From: Balanoglossus misakiensis
Taxonomy: Eukaryota > Hemichordata
DNA length: 64,000 bases
NCBI GenBank assembly: GCA_040954595.2
Contig: CM082592.2
Coordinates: 2,790,001-2,854,000 of the forward strand
Reading direction: 5' to 3'
The position numbers and the translations under genes were made by a program. The notes beneath the pieces were generated by a model that was not told where the DNA came from, searched no databases, and saw only the letters and a program-made list of their open reading frames with translations. This document shows, in pieces, positions 27,856 through 42,800 of this stretch (position 1 is its first letter; the number at the start of each line of letters is the position of its first letter).

Positions 27856-30800
27856 CTGTAAGATAAAAAAGAAAGTTAATCTGGAGCCCTGTAACTTATC
27901 CAACGATAATTTATCCAAAGATTCAATAAACAATATGGGGATGAAGCTCAACTCACCTACATGTATGCTATAATGCATTGTGGGTAATATCTTGACTAGT
28001 TTCCTTTGGTATTGGATGTCCCTAGTCCTACTCTAGGCTAGTAAAGTGTAGTACTGTATATAATAATGTTTTATAGCAAACATCCTTTACGAAGGATTCA
28101 CATCAATTCATGTTAAGGTAGATGCCTACCCAGATGCAGTGCGGAAAGTGGCATGACGACCATTGAATAGTGAATACTGGAGCGAAAGAAGCCAACCACG
28201 CTAAGACTCAAGACTCAAAACTCAAATATGTGTTAACCTGCCCCCATATTGCATTGAGCTTGGCACATCAGTTAGATTCCGCTAAATGAAACTTATCACA
28301 CTGTTGTATGATTCCAAGTATTTTAGTCAGTCAGCTTGTTGTAGACACTACAACAGATGGTACAGGCGTTGAATCGCACCATTGATGACACGAGCCCTAT
28401 AGTGCATACCTATGCCTAACTGTTTACCAGTTCACGATTCAAACATATTAGTTTACTAGTATCAACTTGGTCGGAAGCTAGTAAAAGGCATTGATTTTTG
28501 TAAAGCAAAACACACTCCACATCCTTCATTGCACGAATCATCTTTTTGTCGAGGAAAGTGAAATTAAAGGAAGTGTACAATTAAAAATTCGGAAAATCCA
28601 ACTTTTTTGGAGTTGGGTTTTCAGCCTTCAAGCTTGCTAGGAAGCCCTACAAGTTCACCAGTATGATCGCCATGTTCCACAGTGTCAGAACTTGGCTCGC
28701 CTTTTCTCTTGTGTTTCGGAATGCAGCAGTCCTACTGACAATACGGCGCTCATACTATCACACTTGCTCATACTATCACTATCGTAATGTCATCTCATGT
28801 TAGTTCTTCTGTCACATGTCAGTCCTGCTGACACCAAGTACGAAACACGTACCATTTTAGGTAAAATTGTACTGTTGGTGAAACTGGCTGCACTATCAAC
28901 CATAGCCGCCATTTTTATTTTGCAGAGATGTGTGAGGCATTCTGGGACATATTCTCATCAAGGGGGACACCAACGTGGTGCGCCGACCGCTCCACCATAA
29001 GATTCAATGCATGCATGGGTTGCTATTGCAGCAAGATTCCAAATACATCCTTCTAACCACGAAAAAAAAATTCTGTTCCAATGTTTTTCTAGTTTTATGA
29101 CCCCTGCTATTTTGCAACTTTTCAACTCCTGATAGAATAGTGCAAATCACTGACATCAATAAAGACAGACATTCTTTTTTTCTGAAAATTTGTACTGTCC
29201 TCAGATAAGGCCATAAGAGATCAATTCGACAGAGCTGCATGCAGGCTGCTTCTCATTGGTTCATATTTGTCAATTCAATCTGAAACAGGTGTACAGCAGG
29301 TGCATGTACGACTCAAACCATAAAATGGAATCTTCTGAGGCCTTGTGGCAAGTTATTTAACCTTAAACCTTGGTGATTGACATCCCCCCCCATGCCACAC
29401 AAAGTTGCACCTGTACACCGATGATGAACAACTACCTTCCATCTGACCTGCAACTGTTTTGCAAGGGTGTTTTTCATTGGTCATAACGCCAGTTTTCCAA
29501 TTGGTAAAGTTAGATTTCAAATTTTCATGTCTGAATATTGTTGGGAAAGCTAATATGTACGCATCATGACAGATATAGTTTGAATATTTACATCCAAAAC
29601 TAATTTTCAAAAGAATACATTGGAGATATTTGAAAATGGCATATAAGGTCAGGTATCTAGACAGACTGATGCAGTGATGACAGTATTACTTATGATAGAA
29701 AATAAAATAAAATAAAAAATTAATGTTACTATTAATTTGTTTTAATACTTTATAAGTTTTATTGTAAGTAAATACAGTACTAATTTTGAAATAGGTGTTG
29801 TCAATGCATCGAATATGTTGCAGGTTTACCACGATCATTTTTATACATGATTTATAGTTGCACGTTAATATCATTTTGACAGATTAATAAATTAAACAAA
29901 TTATATTAATTCAGATTTATTACCAGGATGCATTGTTGGATGGTGAAAATCAATGGAAACAACATTTGGAGAGAATATGCCATTTGCATACTAGTGTAGT
30001 AGGGCAATCAAATGATTTGGTGTGTCAAGAAATAAGTATAACCACGTTGCTGACATACTTTGTAGGTGAGTGTTTACTAACTACGTGTCTTTGGCCCATT
30101 TCGTGGAGAAAATGATCGATAATCAAAACAGGAAACAGTTGATGATGCTTGACACCTGGAATTACACTGTTGCTTAGTAACAGCTTCCGTTTAGCTTCTG
30201 TGTAATTTTGATAACCATCATAGCATAACCTAAGACCTTTCATGTGTCGTTTTTTTTTTTAAAAAAGAGAGCATTATAAAATTTCAATTCTTTCACATGT
30301 CAGAAAAAGCTTGTTATGCTTTCAACTCTGTGACACTGAAATGTTCTTTAATGCATTTTTAATCATAGACTGCTGCAGAGTGTGTAATCTTTGGTTGAAC
30401 AAGCTCTGAAGTGAACTTTAATCAAAGTCTGTCAACAATAAATCCAGGCCTGCTACTTGAATCCACAGGCACCCATGTTTTTATTTTTCAATTCAATTTT
30501 CAATTCAATGTATTACCCTTGTTGAGAAGTATTTACATAACTCGTGAGTAAAAATAGTGGATATAAAAGTGTGATCAAAAACAACACTTCAATCATGTGA
30601 CTTTCACACAGAATTTATTACTTTTAATGGGACCTGTAATTACAGTGGTCCCCGTGTTGCTAGAAGTTTCTGCATGAAAATGTACTTAGAGACGATAATT
30701 CCCCTGTGCCAATAGGTATGTATGCCGTTTAACTCGAGTACACCCAGCGGCTGTATTGAATGAACTGGCTTCCATGTGCAAATACCAAAAATACCAAACG

Positions 30801-33800
30801 TGAGTACCGGTATGTTAAATGATCACATCGACAGGGAATAACCTTAAAAACAGCAGCTGTTGTCGAATGAAGCCATGAGCAAAATGTCTGTTGATGATGC
30901 AGGCCAAATAATGTATCAACCACCAAGGTCAAGACTGAAAATACATGTGTAGGATGAAAATTACTGGTACCACATTTATGAGGTTCACACTGGACTAGTT
31001 ATCGCAGCCTCTAATGAAAGTGAGCAGCTCTGCATCCAAGACCAGTGCTGGACAAGTTTCACAATCTGCATGTTGACAAGACCAACAAACGATGTCGTCA
31101 ACTGATCTGTGCTGTGATGTGAACATGATCAAACAGCTGCATGTGAAACAGAAAAGTACACTGGTTCAAGTTTTCATTTTATGAAAACATGGGAAAGTGT
31201 AATAAACATGCCAAACTTAAACGTTCCAAATTTGATCTGTTCACTGCATTTGGCTCTCGTCTTTATAAACTGTACTTTGTGCCTGCATAAAGTGTATAAC
31301 TATGAGACTCTCTGATGAAATATTTCAGTGGGGCTTGCTTGTCACTTTTCAGAACTTGAAGTGTATTGATCCACTCGATAGATATGCAAGAGTTTCACAT
31401 GAGCAGATAATTAAAAAACACTTTGCTTCGCTCGGTGATTATTTCCCGCCAATAATGCTAATTTTCACCTGAGAGGTCTTATATCCGCAACCAAATACCC
31501 TCGCTAACCGTTTATAACCTCTAAATAAGCTCCTCCACAAAAACTGAATGGCAATTGATGCAAATTTATAATATCAATGAGCCCGCAGATTGTGAATGTG
31601 ATTCTGTTTCTAACTTTAGCATTGGAACATGAAACACAAACTTGCAGAATGTGAATTTTGCAATGTGCTCACAACATCGGTAAGCTTCATTCTGCAACAG
31701 GTACTGAGTACAACATTTTGATGTTGATGAGATTTGAAAAATAGGTGCAAGAGTCACAGAGCTCACAAAGTGGGTCTGGCATTGTTGACATCTGCAACAA
31801 ACAGGACAAAATCGAGGGTCCCCCACGTGTGTATGATGGAGGTCGTTGCTTCACTTTACTCCAATTTTGTGCATAAGAGATTTGGCTATTGTCTATGACA
31901 GATGTTAGCTATCATTTGCTTCAATCAATTGTTTACTGAAAATATACCATGTCAGTATTACTAAACTTGTAACCTTTCAAACGTATATTTGTGTCTTTTT
32001 TCCCACATATGTTACTCAACATGGTTGCTTGAAATTTTAATATAAAATTGTCGATCGCAATGTGTTGCTTGCTTCAAACATATAATGCCAATATTACTAC
32101 ATGTACAATGATTTCAATTTTTCTTCGATTCCAAAAATTGTGCTGTTCAATGGTACACATGTGCTATTCTCATCCTCACATCCTGTATACATGTATAATT
32201 GGTGAAAGAGTCACTATGATTCAGAGAGCAAAAAACATAAATAAGCTGTCAAAAGAAACTAAAATAGCCAAAATAATATGCCATAGTGAGTGACTTTTGC
32301 CCTTAATATTTAGAGCAGTCACAATTAATCAGATCAAATTAGGGCTTCAACTGCTACATGCATTGCTGAAAAGTGGCTGGGGGGGGGGGGGTCTGTGAAA
32401 GTTAGAGGGGGGGGGGGAGGGGGGTATCATACCGTTTCAGTGAAAATTCATCAGAGCCAATCAAAGAGTGTGTTTCATGAAGGCAGTAATAACTTTGTGA
32501 AACAATACAACACTAGCTAATTACCATTCATAAAAAAATTAAATGTCCTATTCACAATTTCCCAGTGAAATTTGCCAGAGTTTCATTTTACGCAGCACAG
32601 AGGAGAAGTAAACCTCTGGCACATGAGAATGTGTTCCAGTGTTCAGTCTGTAAGCTTCCAACCAACAGGTTTAACCTAGGAAATAGTACCAAACCCAATC
32701 CACTATATATCTGTATCTCAGAGTCAAATCATTTGTCACTAATTCTGTAATTCTGGCTGCCCTAAATAGGTTTTCACTTTGCGCTAGGGGTTCAAATCAC
32801 ATTGCATTCTGAGCGAAAAGTCGACAACCCACTGTAGTAAGAGATAGAAGAAATGATATGTTTACTGTATTTCATGACTTCCTTTGGTCAAACATGTCTG
32901 TTAAAAAGTTTCAGAATGACCCATCATCACTTTAGCTTATGAACTCCCATTTCTTAAACATGGCAAAAATCGGCCATCTTGAAATTGTGTCGACCATATG
33001 AGATTTTCATCACTCACTTCTAAGGTAGCTTAAAACCTATTTAAGGTAGGGAGAATTGCTCTAATAATAGAGATGGTTCAGATGACAACTTGAAGAACTA
33101 TCACAGAGCCAAGACTACTGTCTTATCTTTACAGCAAGAACACAGACTGCCTACTATCTTAACAGCATACCCCTTTATAAACAGAACTACAATTTTGTGC
33201 CTCATATTATTGTCAGTTTTACATTTGATTACAATGTTTACAGATTTGTCTTCTGCTATGACATCAAATATGCTAATTAGCCAAGATTTGATGTAGCGGA
33301 TAATTAGCTTCTGATGTAAAATTTACAGAATTTAAGTAGGATTTTAAATTTACAAGTCTGATGTTTACAACTGTAATGCTGTTTGTCTGATACCCTAATA
33401 AAGGTGACTTTTTGAATTCATTTTCAAACCATCTTGATCTTTCTGCCTTATTATGCAATATTGTAATTGTCCAAAGTGGGAAAATAAGTTAAGTATTGTA
33501 TATTCCCAAAAAACATAAAACCTCTTTGAAACTTTGAATCTCTTGAAGAGAAGGACACCATACAGGCAGTTTTATTCCTGAATAGTACATTTCAGAGAAA
33601 TTCGAACTGAATGATGGTTACACAGAATAAATTTGTAGACGTAAAAGTGATTTTCTGAATAAAAAATTCAGAGAGGAATTCACTGCTTTATAATTTAATT
33701 GACAGAGTAGCTTCAGAGTGATGACATTTCAATATTCTGTGTCAAACAAACATGTAAATTAAAACAAGTCTCTAAAACCACACACTGTACCCCCCGAAAA

Positions 33801-36800
33801 ATCAATTAATACTCTTAACATTTGTGCAGTAAATGGATGAAATTTGTATGATTCTACAATTCACTCCCAGCTGTGTCAACACAGGTGTAGTTATGCCTGC
33901 ATAGAACACAAGCCTGGTAGTGCATTGGGGATATGTATGTCAATCGCCTCTTAAGCACGTCGACAGTATGAAGGATGATGAAGTGGCTTTTTGTGATGCA
34001 GTTCTGTCGCTGTTTAGCTGCTTTGCAAATCTGATATTGCCTGTATTACTTTCTTTTATGTTGTAATGATCGAGTTACTATTTGCTTTTGGGTGTACTAA
34101 TATCAGGCTAGTTTTTGAATTACAAAATGAATTTTACTCCATCAAGTTTAATAATATTCTCTGGCTGGCAGGTAAAATTAACAAAAAACAAACTAAAGCA
34201 CAGTCCTGACCAGATATGAAGTGAAAATTTATATTGAAAATATGCAAATTAGCAATTAACTTTAAATTTTAAACAGTTCGAACTCTCTTAATGTAAATTG
34301 CAATACAGTTGCCAGTTCAAGGTATATATACACTTCATGCAGTTTGGTGCAGTAAACTCAAAAATATATCACAAAATACAAGAATTCATTAAACATGCAA
34401 ATCTGAAGTTAATTTGCTGTTATTTTATCACTATTAAAATTTTAATAATTATACTATTAAAACAAAAGTTCATTATACTTTGATATTTTCCTGGTTTTAA
34501 TTCAGAAACTTGTAAAAGAATCATAGAATATATTTTACATGTAATAGAACTATTTATTGCTGAAATGTTTAACAACGGAAATGCGATTCTTAGAAACCAG
34601 ATGAAGTTATAGTCCCCAACAAAGATCTCATTGTATCATGTGTTGTGCACATATTGCAAATATGAATATGTATATTTCCTGATATTAAAAATATGGCACA
34701 TGTGTTTTGATAGAGATAATCACAGCCAGTCAGTTCACAATAACATTTCCCACAGCATTACAAATGGCAGAAATATTAATATAAAAGTTGGTACTATGCA
34801 TTGTTACATTTCATTAAATATCATTTGCAATAACCAGATTTATTATTATTTATCATAGATGGATGGAAAATAATCACTATATGATCAATTTAACAAAATA
34901 GCAGTTATCCATTTAATATGAAGTTACCTAGACCAAGGATGATTTTAATAAAATATCTCAAAGGAAACATGAAGGGCCACTATCTGTAACTTCTGTGGCA
35001 GAATAGGCAGATGGTAGGGAGATGCAGATAGACAGAAGGGAGATGTGGGGACAATGTCTGGAGATGTGATGTGGTGGGAGATAATTTTGGGTGGTTGCAG
35101 AGAGATGTGAAAGGGGTTGCTAAATTGACACAGAATCTTTCGATATCTGTCATCTCAGATAAAATGAGGTTTTGTAAACAATCTGTGAAGGCATTGTATT
35201 TATCTTTTGCCCACCAGTGTTCAGGGATCAAAACGACATATGGGGTTTGGTTGTCTGGGCCAGAAAATGTTGTCATATAAATGGCCATATACTTTTGTTA
35301 TAACTCCAACACTTTAATTTTAAAAGTTATATGATAATCCGCCATCATTTACTGATAACACTGTTTGTCTCACAAGTTTGTCATATCTTACTAGGATGAA
35401 ACTCTGAAAAATTCACCCAATTCAACCAGGCCATGCTTGTAATGCTGCCTAATACCAGTTTCAGAGACACTATAAATTTGCCATTTGTAAACACAGAGCA
35501 TTAATCCTTTGAGTCGCTTTGTGTCCGCACACACACAGTTTAAGCATAGACCCTGGCGCTCACCTCCATAGACAATGCATTGTGAATCCTATACACTGGC
35601 TCCGTTTTTTGCTGTCTCAAATCTTAAACGTTCCAGGATGTTATGCCACATACATAACACAGGATGTTATTCACAATGTTATGCCAGGATTTGACCTGAG
35701 ACGTTTCAGAAGTGTTGCAAATGTATGAGTGTGAACCCCATATAAAATGAATCCTGAATTATCATTTATGTGCATTATCATCCATATATAAATCGCATAC
35801 ATGTACTAGTACCGTACTAAAACATCAAATCATCCAACCTGTACTGTTTGAACAGGACAGACAGACAGGCAGGCAGGCAGGCAGGCAGGCAGACGAACAG
35901 AGACAGGCAGAGTGCCCTCTATAAAGGCCATATGATGCGCCACTGACTCAACAAACTCACTGGTGACTCAAGAACATTATCCACACTACATGCAAAGGTA
36001 TAGGGCTGACTCAGAGAAATTTTAAGAAATCCTCAAATTGACTCAAAGCTTTTAGAAATATGTTTGTTACAGGGCACACAGAAGGCAGACAGAGACACAC
36101 AGACAGAGACACACAGACAGGGACAGACAGACAGACATTCCTATGTTGTCAACATAAAAACTAGATTGTTGCTGATCCAAACTGACAACATGACCCAAAC
36201 TTTACTGCTGTATAAATTATTCACCAACAAAACTACATTCTGAGAGGGCAGGCAGTATAAATTGACTTCAGCGAGGCCTATAGAAATGGCAGCGTCTATA
36301 CAAAGGCTTGGAATTGAAAGAAGGAATTAGTTCGGACACTTAGACAAATCAATAGGTTTTTGTTGCACAAACTGGGTTTTGATCTTGTGAAAGGCTGTAT
36401 TCTCAAGACGTGTGAACATTAAGTAGCAAAGAATCATATCCAACGCACAAACACTATAATCAGTCAGGAGACTGTATTATACTCCACAACATGACAATCA
36501 ATAGAAACATTAGATGTCTGAAGATTGATTTTTGAGGTTACTCTTAAAGTTGAAGGGTATTTTCTGGTAATAACAGCTCACCGCCAATAACTAGACTGCA
36601 GTCAGCATTATAATAACTAGGCCAAAGTACATTTTACTTGTGAATATAACAAACACTACATGTAATTGATTTCTCGATTTCTAAAAATTACATAACTATT
36701 ATGGCCAAGTGAAATTGTAAGCTTCAAGCTTGTTTTATTTTTCCAATTTCATACGAGCTTATATTATTCCAATCTCATAGAAGCTTATCCTATTTTTCTT

Positions 36801-39800
36801 AAATTCACAAAATACATCCAAATGTTGGGTGGATTTTTAAATATCTGTAATGGAGATGAATCATTGGGTTTCTGTCCGTCAAAAATTAAATGCTGGTACA
36901 CTTTGAACACAATCCTTATTAGAACAAAATCGTCAGAATTTTTTTGGAATGTCTGTAAAATTCCCAGTTCATATAATATAAAGTTTGCCATTTTCTCACC
37001 TGATTAGTCAAGAAAATGAGTCATTATGGAAAGTTAGATTATCGGATTAATTGCCCTAATGTAGTTTCATGGGTCAACACCGTCAAATACATTTTCCTGT
37101 AATATTAATTCCTTAATGTTGTATTTGAAAATAAAACTCAAACAAGGTACTTAACTGAGATGGCTGGGCAAGCAAAAAGGAGCGAGTTGTATTAAAGATA
37201 ATTGTTCGAATGGCCTGGCCAGTCATCTCCTGGTATGCCATTGAGTAACGTGTCAACAGGTGGTGTCATTCGTCGAGAGCATTTCATTGATTTCTAGATT
37301 AGCTGATGTGATTATCGGGAGCCAAACACATCCATTGATTGATTGCATTCTTTTATCTGAGGAATTAAAAATCACCGGAACTATCCACTTAGCGCTGACT
37401 GAACGTGTACGATAATCCATAGAAAACACAGAACCCAATCACATTAGCCATGCTGGCAGTGTACGTAGCCGAGACTGGTACTGACATGTGTCAATCAAAC
37501 TGTGAATGACAGGTAACTGTCGCTTGGGGGGCGGAGCTTATTCTGGTCTGTTTGGTGTTGACAAAGTAAATACTATATAGATGGAAAATGCAGACAGTTC
37601 TCAGGGACAACTGAATGCAATGCAAACACATTTAATATCGGAAAAGATTTAATAATGGAAGGAGTGAGGGTATAGCCTTCAGCTGTTCATGTCGTCTCAT
37701 ATCAGCAAACAGCTACCAATGCAAAATCAATCTTCTTACAGGGGTAATCACACTCCGAATTATTTATGTAATCCACATAGCAAGACATGAAACACACACA
37801 GTTGGGCCTGGCACCCACGATATGGTGTGTACATTTTAATCTGGCTAGACACTGCATTCACTGTATCTGGCTGATACCCACGCTAGTCTGGGATTTAACA
37901 TTAAAACTATAAACCCACTCTTTAATAAATAGAGAGAGTGCAGTTAACTGCATGTACAGATTCCGAAACATTTTATTAGGTGCAATTACTCCACACATAA
38001 TGCCATTACAACTTGGCAGCTCATATTGATTACAGCTGACCATTTTGCGGCATCACATCCTTCGCCGTCCCGCTTATGTTATATTTCTGTAGACTCAATC
38101 ATTTCTTCATTTTGGAAATGACCTCAGTAACATTAGGCAGGAACTGTCAAATAATATTGACTGCTACGATATTAGATTGCTTCATAAAATTAATGTTTCA
38201 TAGGTTAGATTTGTCAGGCCGCTGTGTGAACTGAACAATGAATTTCTAGTGTGTATTAAGTTACAAATATGAATTTGTCCCTCAATGTGTCAATTTTTCA
38301 CGTTTGGATTACGACATGTATACAGTTTGTCTATTATTCATTAACTTCCAATTACCGAACAATCAAACTGTTCAGAAGCAACAAAAACTGGATAAAGTGG
38401 CTGTATTTTCTCATTTTTTTCAGCGAGGCATCCATCAATATTGTCACTTTGGGCATTGAAATAGCCGTGTCACTAACATATACTGTAGCTGGAACGCACT
38501 AAATGGATCAGTTTATCAAAACGTTTTATACCGCTCTCGAAAACAAAAATCTGCGATACAAGCAAGTTAAAATGAAATAAATTATAAAGTGAAACGACAC
38601 AACACGATATGACAGCATTAGAATGTATAGTGGAGGGACTGAGTCTTGTTGGATGCATGTAGCTTGGAGGGACTGTAGCTGGGTGGGTCACAGTGGAGGG
38701 ACCGTTTCTTGGTGGGCTCACCGCACAGGGACATAGTGTGGCATGGAAGGTTCACATGCCCACCTTGGGGATGGATTATTTTATTTCAATCTTAAACTAA
38801 CATTGTGGACCACTGGTAGAATATCAATTCAATGACATCATTCTACACTTTCTAAATGAGCTAACTGAGATTTGCCCAAGATAAAAAAATATCTTCAAAG
38901 GACACATTGATCACAGGAAATCAAAATATAATGTATTATCTGCAAATTAGAAAGATCTGATATACAGAAAATGCTTGTCAATCATAAACATCTGATCTCT
39001 GATATTTTGCCCAATCCACAGATCACCACAAGTTACATATGAACCCAATTCCTGACATGAAAAATCCTGTATATAATTAAATTATAATCTAATATCATAC
39101 ATGGCTCTGCCCTTGGGGTTGTGTACCGATAGAAGGTTAAGATTAGAATTTTTTTTCTGTCTCAGTACAGTTGCAGAGTAAACACTTACATGGTTGATAA
39201 TAGCATTGATTCATGACATGCAATCATACAGAATTAGTAGGAGTGGATAACCATATGAAAAAGTGTAGTTTTTTTTTTTCCAATATCAATAAAATATGCT
39301 ACTGCCTTGCTTACGGTGATTCTCGAGATATTCAAAATTAGCACGTTTTGACATTTGAACATTTTAAGACAGTCAAAGTACTCTGTTCGTTGCCATGTTT
39401 GCTTAAAGTTTACGTGGGGATTAGAAAAGGTAATACACTTGACAAAAGAGATCGAGACACTGAAACTTTGTGGATTTTATTCCATGACAGAGACAGTGTT
39501 ATACCTGTGAATTGTTTGGAGAAAATGGTGGAATCACCTAAGGCTCGTGATCATTCTCCCAAACTCCTCATTATGTCTGCTGATAACAGCTTTTCAATGG
39601 TGGCATTTTTACTTTATTCAAATATTTATTCTGTCTCAGATATTAATGCTTTTTCCCTGCTGTTTACACAAACTTTCTTGTTTTTTGTTATTTTTAACCA
39701 TGTATTGCACATCCTTACAGCAGTCCCATTTGGGTTCTGTGGTTTGAATTTTACTTTCAGTATTGCATATCATGTTTGTTTTGAGCTTATAATAATTGTA

Positions 39801-42800
39801 GTGCATTCTGTGTCAGCTTTCATTACTGTTTGGTTTACAGCATGAAAATGCATTCATGAAAGCAATGATTTAAAGTAATAAAATGAAACGAAAACAGGGA
39901 AAAAGATAGCTAGGCTGTAAAACGGAAAATTTTCAAGAGCATTAAATCTGTGGGCCAAAAAACGCAAAAATAAAAAGCCATGTAAAAATGTTTTTCAGAG
40001 ATAACGATGCAGTGAAATACAAAAACGCAAAATTTAACCGTCGTGTAAAAGTTGCCTCTTTTGATATCGCAAAAATTTCCTGTCGCAGGAATTTTCCGTT
40101 TTACAGTAGTAATTCTCTCCGAATCCCAGCTTTTACCAAGAGTTTGTTGACAGTTTGGGTGATGTGGCAGGGGCCTGGCAAATATCTCTAGTACTTGACC
40201 TAACACTCCACAGCAAATGTACACAGACACTGACGTGTGCTCGGTGACCACATTATTAGCATAGTTACATGAAGGTTAAAGTTCACAGGAAAACCTGATC
40301 GATGACCTTTATGAACGTGTTTGTGATATTAAAGTGTGCTCTGAAATGTGCGACAGCAAAATCTAAAACAGTTTCATTCTTTCCCCTAAATCATAGGCCT
40401 GTGTTGACATTTACACATACACTAATAAACATTATGTGAACTTGAATGGAAAGCGATTCTACATGTACAACAAGTTGTCATGTCTTGAAGAAATACTCAA
40501 CTCAAAATAGACTTCAAATATTTTGTGCAGATGTGAGCGGTTTTCACACTTTTTCAGCACTTTTTAAAGTAAATAATACTCTGCTTTGGATGAGAATTAA
40601 CTTTAATAATATGTGAAATCTACAATTATTTAAATATAATAAGTTACACGTAGGTGTCCCATGTGCATACTGATTATGAAGTCAAAATGCTCCACGCTTG
40701 AAAAACCTGATTTATGAAACAGCTGCATTGTACTAAGATCTATTTCAGCTTTTACGTCGTTGTTATAATTCCAGTGAAACCTGTCTATTATAGACACTTC
40801 CAGACCAAAAAATCTGTCCTTTAGGGAGGTGTCCTTAATAGACAGGTAACATTCTATTCAAATTGTAACTTTCGTCTTGAAAGAACTGTCCTTAATAGAG
40901 AGGTGTCCTGATTAGAGAGGTGTCTGTAATGACAAGTTTCACTGTACTGCAATCAACAATATTCTATTCAAATCACTGCCCCTAACCCTCCGCAAGTTAG
41001 AAGAAGTATACAATGTAGCTCTGAGTCTGAGGTAAATATTGATGGGTGCCAGGAGATGGCAAGCACCTAGAGAAATGACTGTTAATAAACAGGTTACGGT
41101 AGAATGCGTGTGTTATCACTCAAGTACAGACCAAACTATACAGCCATGTTACATCAGAGTACACAATTTGCATCCACTTACAAAATGTTAGAAACACAAC
41201 AATGTATTCAACAAAGTAATACTGACCAATCATTTACATAATATGAGAATAGATTTTCAGGTTTGGTCAGTGCCTGGAAACAAAACGATTTTGTTTGCTT
41301 TTCCAAGCTCACATGTCGCCTAAAATGAATTTGACGTCCAACAATAGCACTGATGACAGAGAATTATGCAACAAGTTCGGATTGAAATAGTTCCCTCTGG
41401 AGATTCACACACAATGGCACAGAATTCAAATCAATAACATACATAGTAAGGCTTGGGTTTGATCCAGTGATTTTGGGTGAATCTATGTTCTGGGAAATGG
41501 GGGTGATAGGGTTAAGAGACTGCTTGGTTGACACCATTTAGTTGGCCCGGTACAGACATGAGGTACGTGGCAGCAAGTCTCTCTGTGAACAGGAATTTCT
41601 ACAACCATCCCAACAAATCATTGACACTTACCGGTAAATACACGTGGCAAATGACAAATCATGATTTGTATGTTGCACTCTGTGTATTGCACGAAGAATA
41701 TTTTTTTCTTCTCCAGCCAATGAGAAAAAATCCCAGGCAACCATTACAAACATTTCATGATGGTAAAACAGAATTTTTTCGTCAAACACAAGTGTTTTTT
41801 TAAATTCCCACATTGCTCTGTCATGTCAAATAACCCTGACAGGCCTAGAAACTGAAATGTATGGATATTTTGGGTATATCACCACGATACAGAACCGCAG
41901 GTGTAGATATTCGTTCTCTGCAAATATCATGAATGGAGAAATATACATTGTCACTGGGATAAACAGAGGTAAATGCATCCCATTAAAACTTCAACGAAAT
42001 TTTTAGAAATTTTAATATGTGTATGATACATATTTTCTAAAATTCACCGCAGACATATTACCAGCAAAAACATCATACCAATATTTCTATACATTCTAAA
42101 TGGAGTTCAGATGGCATACAGACACTCATGTTGCATGGCAGTAAATGGTGGAGTGAAGTCACCCTATCTTGGCTACACATCCGGAAAACAGGACATTAAT
42201 TGTACCAAGCCACAGCCTTCAAATAAGCCAACTCATTCAGTGTCTCACAGAATAAATATTTGTCTGTTCTTTCAAGTAGGTTGAAGCTATATATTAACCA
42301 TGGGTGGAGACTGTACAGGCCGACAGACTGGTCAGAGGTCAATCCAGGGCATCAGTCGAGATACCACCAGTGGGGGCATACGGTGACACAGATGACTGCC
42401 CTCTATGGTCAAATTGTGAGGATTTTTATTGACACGCTTGGACGAAGACGACACGGACAGCTCTTAGAATGGATATCGTTGCTCGGACAACAATCGCTGT
42501 CTGAAGTGAAATGTACTGGAATTGTCCAAGAACAGCTTCTGAGGATGGATTTAAAAGTTTCTTTTGCAAATAAGTCATTTGTTTGAAATTGACAGATGTG
42601 CTCCTATATTTCTGATATCTTTACAGATTTCTTCTTTCACTTTCACACCATACCATGAAATGACTGTACACACATATAATGGTGGCCAATTTGATATTGG
42701 TACACACAGAAAATGGTGGACATTTTGAATGTTAAATGTTAGGTATATATACACAGAATAGTGATCATTTTCAGTGAATGTCATTATATTGCACACACAG

